A stretch of DNA of 5,099 bases, taken from the NCBI GenBank assembly GCA_025935155.1, contig JAICVV010000180.1, positions 1 to 5,099 on the forward strand. The letters are read 5' to 3'. The position numbers and the translations under genes were made by a program. Of this stretch, positions 1 to 5,099 are shown piece after piece; position 1 is the first letter of the stretch, and each line of letters opens with the position of its first letter. This DNA is from Alphaproteobacteria bacterium. GTDB taxonomy: Bacteria; Pseudomonadota; Alphaproteobacteria; Micropepsales; Micropepsaceae. The notes beneath the pieces are model-generated. The model was not told where the DNA came from. It did not search any database and saw only the letters and a list, made by a program, of their open reading frames with translations.

Positions 1-1
1 A

Positions 2-424
2 AGCCCCGAGCTCACGCGGCTCATCCGCGCGCCGGTGTTTTCCCGCGAGGAACAGGCGGCCGGCATGAACGGCGTGCTGCACCGGATGGAAGCCGCCCCG
101 CTCACCCGCCGTTTCATTCTGTTGCTCGCGTCGAAGCGGCGACTGTTCGCACTGGCAGATATCATCCGCGCCTACAACGGGCTTGTTGCGAAGCAGAAGG
201 GCGAAGTATCGGCGCAGGTGACGAGCGCGCGTCGGCTGTCCGACGATGAAACTGCAGAGCTGAAATCGATCCTGCGATCGAAACTTTCCAAGGACGTGAA
301 TCTCGAGACGCGTGTCGATCCTTCGCTGTTGGGTGGCCTGATCGTGAAGGTCGGTTCGCGCATGATCGATTCATCCTTGCGGACGAAGCTGAACGGCTTG
401 CGCATGGCAATGCGCGGCGCCTGA
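2..424 (+). CDS. atpH: ATP synthase F1 subunit delta, 3' part (N-terminus outside window)
   Basis: The delta subunit sits on top of the alpha3beta3 hexamer and links it to the b subunits of the peripheral stalk, so that the hexamer does not turn with the rotor. The window opens inside the gene. The frame is open from base 2 and gives 140 residues before the TGA stop; delta is usually about 180-187 residues, so roughly 40-45 N-terminal residues are missing. An internal GTG at base 35 is not the start, because the frame continues upstream with family-like sequence (SPELTRLIRAPVFSREEQ). The C-terminal block DPSLLGGLIVKVGSRMIDSSL (from base 317) is the conserved delta/OSCP signature region, in a form typical of alphaproteobacteria. 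Position directly upstream of atpA on the same strand agrees. The coding sequence looks intact and normal in composition. Identification is firm; only the 5' end is unknown. Confidence 0.96.
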   Translation, partial: SPELTRLIRAPVFSREEQAAGMNGVLHRMEAAPLTRRFILLLASKRRLFALADIIRAYNGLVAKQKGEVSAQVTSARRLSDDETAELKSILRSKLSKDVNLETRVDPSLLGGLIVKVGSRMIDSSLRTKLNGLRMAMRGA

Positions 425-433
425 GGCGCCAGC

Positions 434-538
434 CAGAAATCAGAAAACAGAATTCAGAAACCAGAAAGGAACAGAACCAGGAACCACCGTCAGAAAATTC
501 AGCGATTCCGATTTCTGACTTCCGATTTCTGATTTCTG
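434..538. repeat. Inverted array of degenerate 7-bp repeats between atpH and atpA
   Basis: The left arm, 434-468, is five contiguous heptamers read as CAGAAAT, CAGAAAA, CAGAATT, CAGAAAC, CAGAAAG. The right arm, 504-538, is five heptamers in the opposite orientation (GATTCCG, ATTTCTG, ACTTCCG, ATTTCTG, ATTTCTG). Each arm is 35 bp and the spacer 469-503 is also 35 bp; the spacer holds further CAGAA-like pieces at 472 and 491. Matching the arms by hand gives about 28 of 35 complementary positions, with a perfect 13-bp outermost pair (434-446 with 526-538). The transcript could therefore fold into a long interrupted hairpin just upstream of the atpA ribosome-binding site. AT-rich composition contrasts sharply with the flanking GC-rich genes, which suggests a dispersed repeat rather than ordinary leader sequence. 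The structure is seen directly; family and function are unknown. Confidence 0.85.
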
Positions 539-560
539 TCGAGGACTGAAAGGACGAGAC

Positions 561-2093
561 ATGAACATCCAGCCCGCCGAAATTTCCGCCATCCTGAAGC
601 GCGAGATTCAGAACTTCGGCGCCGAAGCCGAGGTCTCCGAAGTCGGTCAGGTGCTCTCCGTCGGCGACGGTATCGCGCGCGTCTACGGCCTCGACAATGT
701 GCAGGCCGGCGAAATGGTGGAGTTCCCCGGCGCTATCAAAGGCATGGCGCTGAACCTCGAAAACGACAACGTCGGCGTGGTGATCTTCGGCTCCGACGAG
801 CACATCAAGGAAGGCGATACGGTCAAGCGCACCGGCGCCATCGTCGACGTGCCCGTTGGCAAGGGTCTGCTTGGCCGCGTGGTGGATGCTCTGGGCAATC
901 CCATCGATGGCAAGGGCGCGCTCACCGATGTGGCCGAGCGCCGCCGCGTGGACGTGAAGGCGCCGGGTATCATCCCGCGCAAGAGCGTGAGCGAGCCGAT
1001 GCAGACGGGCCTGAAGGCCATCGACTCGCTGATCCCAGTCGGTCGCGGACAGCGCGAGCTGATCATCGGTGACCGGCAGACGGGCAAGACCGCCATCGCC
1101 ATCGATGCCATTATCAATCAGAAGAGCGTGAACGCGAGCGGCGACGAAAAGGCAAAACTCTATTGCATCTATGTGGCGGTGGGGCAGAAGCGCTCGACCG
1201 TGGCGCAGATTGTGAAGACGCTCGAAGATGCCGGTGCCATGGAATACACCACCGTGGTCGCCGCCACTGCATCCGAGCCCGCGCCGCTCCAGTACCTTGC
1301 GCCGTTTTCCGGCTGCGCCATGGGGGAATACTTCCGCGACAACGGCATGGCCGCGCTGATTGTCTACGACGATCTTTCCAAGCAGGCCGTGGCATACAGA
1401 CAGATGTCTCTGCTGTTGCGGCGCCCGCCCGGCCGCGAAGCCTATCCGGGCGACGTGTTCTACCTGCACTCCCGCCTGCTGGAGCGCGCCGCGAAATTGA
1501 ATGCCGAGCACGGCGGCGGCTCGCTCACTGCACTGCCCATCATCGAGACGCAGGCGAATGACGTTTCCGCCTACATTCCGACGAACGTGATCTCGATCAC
1601 CGACGGCCAGATCTTCCTTGAGACGGACCTGTTCTTCCAGGGCATCCGCCCGGCGGTGAACGTCGGTGTCTCCGTATCGCGCGTGGGCTCAGCGGCGCAA
1701 ATCAAGGCCATGAAGCAGGTGGCCGGGTCGATGAAGCTGGAGCTGGCGCAATACCGCGAAATGGCGGCCTTCGCCCAGTTTGGCTCCGACCTCGATGCGG
1801 CCACCCAGCGCCTGCTCAACCGTGGCGCGCGGCTGACGGAAATGCTGAAGCAGCCGCAATATTCGCCCATGCCGGTGGAAGAACAGGTGGTGGCGATCTA
1901 TTCCGGTGTGCGTGGTTATCTCGATCGCATTCCCGTTTCCGATGTGCAGCGCTTCCAGACCGAATTGTTGCGCGCGGTTCGGGCCAAGGCGCCTGAAATT
2001 CTCAACGCCATTCGCACGGAAAAGGCGCTGTCGAAAGAGACCGAGGACAAGCTGAAGGCACTGCTGGACGATTTCACTAAGGGCTTTGCCTAA
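561..2093 (+). CDS. atpA: ATP synthase F1 subunit alpha
   Basis: Alpha forms the non-catalytic nucleotide sites of the alpha3beta3 hexamer and gives the catalytic sites an arginine finger. The protein is 510 residues, the usual length. Visible in order: N-terminal segment and beta-barrel (about 1-95); Walker A GDRQTGKT at 170-177; the stretch [10 protein letters not shown] near 208-217; Walker [11 protein letters not shown] at 265-274, with Asp270; the block [20 protein letters not shown] at 287-306; the ATP synthase signature [10 protein letters not shown] at 364-373, followed at once by the arginine finger Arg374 in SRVGSAAQ; and a C-terminal helical domain. ATG at 561 is chosen because AAAGGA at 549-554 lies six bases upstream and the N-terminus [16 protein letters not shown] matches the family. 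The gene follows the heptamer repeat and its TAA abuts the atpG ATG, so the two are probably translationally coupled. No key residue is missing. Confidence 0.99.
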   Translation: MNIQPAEISAILKREIQNFGAEAEVSEVGQVLSVGDGIARVYGLDNVQAGEMVEFPGAIKGMALNLENDNVGVVIFGSDEHIKEGDTVKRTGAIVDVPVGKGLLGRVVDALGNPIDGKGALTDVAERRRVDVKAPGIIPRKSVSEPMQTGLKAIDSLIPVGRGQRELIIGDRQTGKTAIAIDAIINQKSVNASGDEKAKLYCIYVAVGQKRSTVAQIVKTLEDAGAMEYTTVVAATASEPAPLQYLAPFSGCAMGEYFRDNGMAALIVYDDLSKQAVAYRQMSLLLRRPPGREAYPGDVFYLHSRLLERAAKLNAEHGGGSLTALPIIETQANDVSAYIPTNVISITDGQIFLETDLFFQGIRPAVNVGVSVSRVGSAAQIKAMKQVAGSMKLELAQYREMAAFAQFGSDLDAATQRLLNRGARLTEMLKQPQYSPMPVEEQVVAIYSGVRGYLDRIPVSDVQRFQTELLRAVRAKAPEILNAIRTEKALSKETEDKLKALLDDFTKGFA

Positions 2094-4425
<2,332 letters not shown>

Positions 4426-4445
4426 TGATGATGTACCCCCCTTCC

Positions 4446-4460
4446 GCCCGCTACGCGGGC
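4446..4460 (+). repeat. GC hairpin in left unit of the palindromic element
   Basis: GCCCGC (4446-4451) and GCGGGC (4455-4460) pair perfectly around a three-base TAC loop; a five-base loop is more likely in RNA. The inverted unit on the right does not carry this hairpin at the matching place. No T-run follows, so it is not an intrinsic terminator. Confidence 0.75.
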
Positions 4461-4461
4461 A

Positions 4462-4484
4462 CCTTCCCCCACAAGGGGGGAAGG
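4462..4484 (+). repeat. 9-bp hairpin, left inner arm of the palindromic element
   Basis: CCTTCCCCC (4462-4470) pairs with GGGGGAAGG (4476-4484) around the loop ACAAG. The sequence after it is AGAAAAAAC, with no T-run, so it is unlikely to terminate transcription. It may slow exonucleases acting on the mRNA 3' of atpD. Most of this segment can instead pair with the right inner arm 4504-4524, so the two hairpins and the long palindrome are alternative folds. Confidence 0.75.
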
Positions 4485-4503
4485 AGAAAAAACAGGAACT
4501 CCG

Positions 4504-4524
4504 CTTCCCCCCTCGTGGAGGAAG
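4504..4524 (+). promoter_or_regulatory. Hairpin masking a Shine-Dalgarno sequence upstream of atpC
   Basis: CTTCC (4504-4508) pairs with GGAAG (4520-4524), and after one mismatch CC (4510-4511) pairs with GG (4517-4518). A shorter alternative pairs CCTC 4511-4514 with GAGG 4518-4521. In both folds the strong Shine-Dalgarno sequence GGAGGAAG (4517-4524) is base-paired. It stands six bases before ATG 4531, which is in frame with atpC. If that site is used, initiation could depend on opening this hairpin, for example by ribosomes leaving atpD. The pairing is seen; regulation is inference. Confidence 0.5.
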
Positions 4525-4554
4525 TTGTTCATGGTGCGCACGCGACATGGACTG

Positions 4555-4572
4555 AAGGGGGGGTACGACGTG
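4555..4572 (+). promoter_or_regulatory. Candidate atpC ribosome-binding site and GTG start
   Basis: AAGGGGGGG (4555-4563) lies six bases before GTG 4570. The G-run can pair with the anti-Shine-Dalgarno CCUCC with one G-U pair. It is also the right terminal inverted repeat of the palindromic element, so the element appears to supply the ribosome-binding site. In a fold where the two element ends pair, the site would be hidden. GTG 4570 is favoured as the atpC start because the protein begins there as the family does (MTEKIPFDLVSPERL). Confidence 0.6.
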
Positions 4573-4968
4573 ACTGAGAAGATTCCCTTCGATCTGGTCT
4601 CACCCGAGCGGCTGGTGCTGTCCGAGGAAGCCGACATGGTCACCCTACCGGGCACCGACGGCTATTTCGGCGTGCTCGCGGGACACATGCCGCTCATCAC
4701 CACACTGAAACCAGGAGTCATCGATGTGAGCGGCGGCACCTTGGGAGATCAGCGCTTCTTCGTGCTGGGCGGCTTTGCGGAAGTCACCACCACGAAGGTC
4801 ACGGTGCTGGCCGAAGAAGCCATGCCCATGGCGGACGTGGATACCGTCGCCTTGGACGAGCGCATCAAGGATGCCGAAGAAGACATCCTGCTCGCCAAGA
4901 GCGAGGCCGATCGCGCCCGCGCCATCGATACGGTCGATGCGTTGAGAACTCTCCGGGCTTCGCTCTGA
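4570..4968 (+). CDS. atpC: ATP synthase F1 subunit epsilon
   Basis: Epsilon binds the foot of gamma in the central stalk, helps couple the rotor to the c-ring, and in many bacteria inhibits ATP hydrolysis. From GTG 4570 the protein is 132 residues, normal length. The N-terminal beta-sandwich shows FDLVSPERLVLSEEADMV, then LPGTDGYFGVLAGHMPLITT and LKPGVIDV; a helical C-terminal part runs from about residue 90 (VALDERIKDAEEDILLAKSE). The start is uncertain. GTG 4570 gives the family-like N-terminus MTEKIPFDLVSPERL. ATG 4531 has a stronger Shine-Dalgarno sequence (GGAGGAAG, 4517-4524) and would add 13 atypical residues, MVRTRHGLKGGYD; TTG 4525 is also in frame. The upstream frame is open back to 4432, across the whole palindromic element. 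Last gene of the operon; its stop lies one base from the stop of a convergent gene. Confidence 0.95.
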   Translation: MTEKIPFDLVSPERLVLSEEADMVTLPGTDGYFGVLAGHMPLITTLKPGVIDVSGGTLGDQRFFVLGGFAEVTTTKVTVLAEEAMPMADVDTVALDERIKDAEEDILLAKSEADRARAIDTVDALRTLRASL

Positions 4969-4969
4969 T

Positions 4970-5098
4970 CTAAGACTTCACGCCAAGAATCCGTGCGGCG
5001 TCCTTGCGCGCCGCTTCCCATGCGCGGATCGGCTGTTTGCTCCACAGCGCCTTCCATTCCGGCCGTTCAAAAAACGTTCGCTGCGCAGGCAAAGCAAG
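4970..5098 (-). CDS. 3' end of an unidentified convergent gene
   Basis: The minus strand is open from the window edge to a TAG stop at 4970-4972, giving the last 42 residues of a protein. It begins LALPAQRTFFERPEWKALWS and ends AARKDAARILGVKS. The sequence has balanced, protein-like composition with three tryptophans and an Arg/Lys/Ala-rich, probably helical tail, and its third codon positions are mostly G or C like the neighbouring genes. I do not recognise the family. It does not look like RppH, which often lies near atpC in alphaproteobacteria. The gene points toward atpC, and the two stop codons are separated by a single base, so no intrinsic terminator lies between them. That it is a real gene is likely but rests on a short fragment; the start and most of the protein are outside the window. 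Confidence 0.6.
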   Translation of the reverse strand, partial: LALPAQRTFFERPEWKALWSKQPIRAWEAARKDAARILGVKS

Positions 5099-5099
5099 A

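Larger units (their letters stand above)
4433..4566. mobile_element. Palindromic MITE/REP-pair-like element between atpD and atpC
   Basis: A sequence of about 134 bp begins GTACCCCCCTTC (4433-4444) and ends with its near-exact reverse complement GAAGGGGGGGTAC (4554-4566, one extra G). Inside lies a second pair of inverted arms, 4463-4483 and 4504-4524, matching at 19 of 21 positions. The whole is therefore two inverted units around an A-rich spacer (4485-4503). The left unit also holds a GCCCGC/GCGGGC hairpin (4446-4460); the right unit has a different insert (4525-4553). Both ends are bordered by TA (4434-4435 and 4564-4565), which would fit a TA target duplication of the IS630/Tc1-mariner type. 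That is inference, since the TA is also part of the GTAC ends. The element encodes no transposase. It could be non-autonomous mobile DNA or a dispersed extragenic palindrome of the REP/BIME kind; copy number elsewhere would decide. Confidence 0.7.

Noticed and set aside
35..424. atpH as a complete short gene starting at GTG 35
   Set aside because: The frame continues upstream to base 2 with delta-like sequence, and the product from base 35 would lack the delta N-terminal domain; the gene is cut by the window edge.
434..538. CRISPR-like array
   Set aside because: The units are 7 bp, contiguous and without unique spacers, and the two arrays are inverted; this is not CRISPR architecture.
162..1511. 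Long minus-strand open frame (449 codons) across atpH and atpA
   Set aside because: It lies antisense to two well-conserved genes and across the heptamer repeat. Its translation is low-complexity and His/Arg/Ala-rich, as expected for the shadow of GC-rich coding sequence.
4462..4490. Intrinsic terminator after atpD
   Set aside because: The hairpin is strong, but an A-rich stretch follows it instead of T residues, and atpC continues downstream on the same strand.
4749..5057. Minus-strand open frame opposite the end of atpC
   Set aside because: Ser/Ala-rich and antisense to conserved epsilon sequence. The frame ending at 4970 gives a more protein-like product and does not overlap atpC.

Overview
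The window holds most of an F1-ATPase operon in the order atpH (3' part) - atpA - atpG - atpD - atpC, all on the + strand. It encodes delta, alpha, gamma, beta and epsilon, the soluble catalytic half of the F-type ATP synthase. No Fo genes (a, b, c) are visible, although the sequence upstream of atpH is not shown. A stand-alone F1 operon, the GC-rich codon use and the wording of several conserved blocks (delta DPSLLGGLIVKVGSRMIDSSL, beta [19 protein letters not shown], epsilon FDLVSPERL) point to an alphaproteobacterium. I cannot place it to order or genus.

Layout: 2-424 is the end of atpH. 425-560 is an unusually long gap filled by an inverted array of 7-bp repeats. 561-2093 is atpA. 2094-2969 is atpG, which starts on the base after the atpA stop codon. 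2980-4425 is atpD. 4433-4566 is a large imperfect palindrome, probably a mobile or dispersed repeat. About 4570-4968 is atpC. 4970-5098 is the 3' end of an unidentified gene on the - strand that converges on atpC with one base between the two stop codons.

The five proteins form one machine. Alpha3beta3 is the catalytic hexamer, gamma is the central shaft, epsilon caps the shaft and can inhibit, and delta ties the hexamer to the peripheral stalk. All frames are intact and the nucleotide-binding and catalytic motifs of alpha and beta are present. The one visible oddity is Phe at the beta position (residue 348) that is normally the adenine-stacking Tyr.

The coding content is ordinary housekeeping and I see no new gene system. 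The noteworthy material lies in the two intergenic elements. They sit at the delta/alpha and beta/epsilon junctions, where subunit stoichiometry changes between one and three copies. The second element contains or overlaps the ribosome-binding sequences and alternative start codons of atpC.
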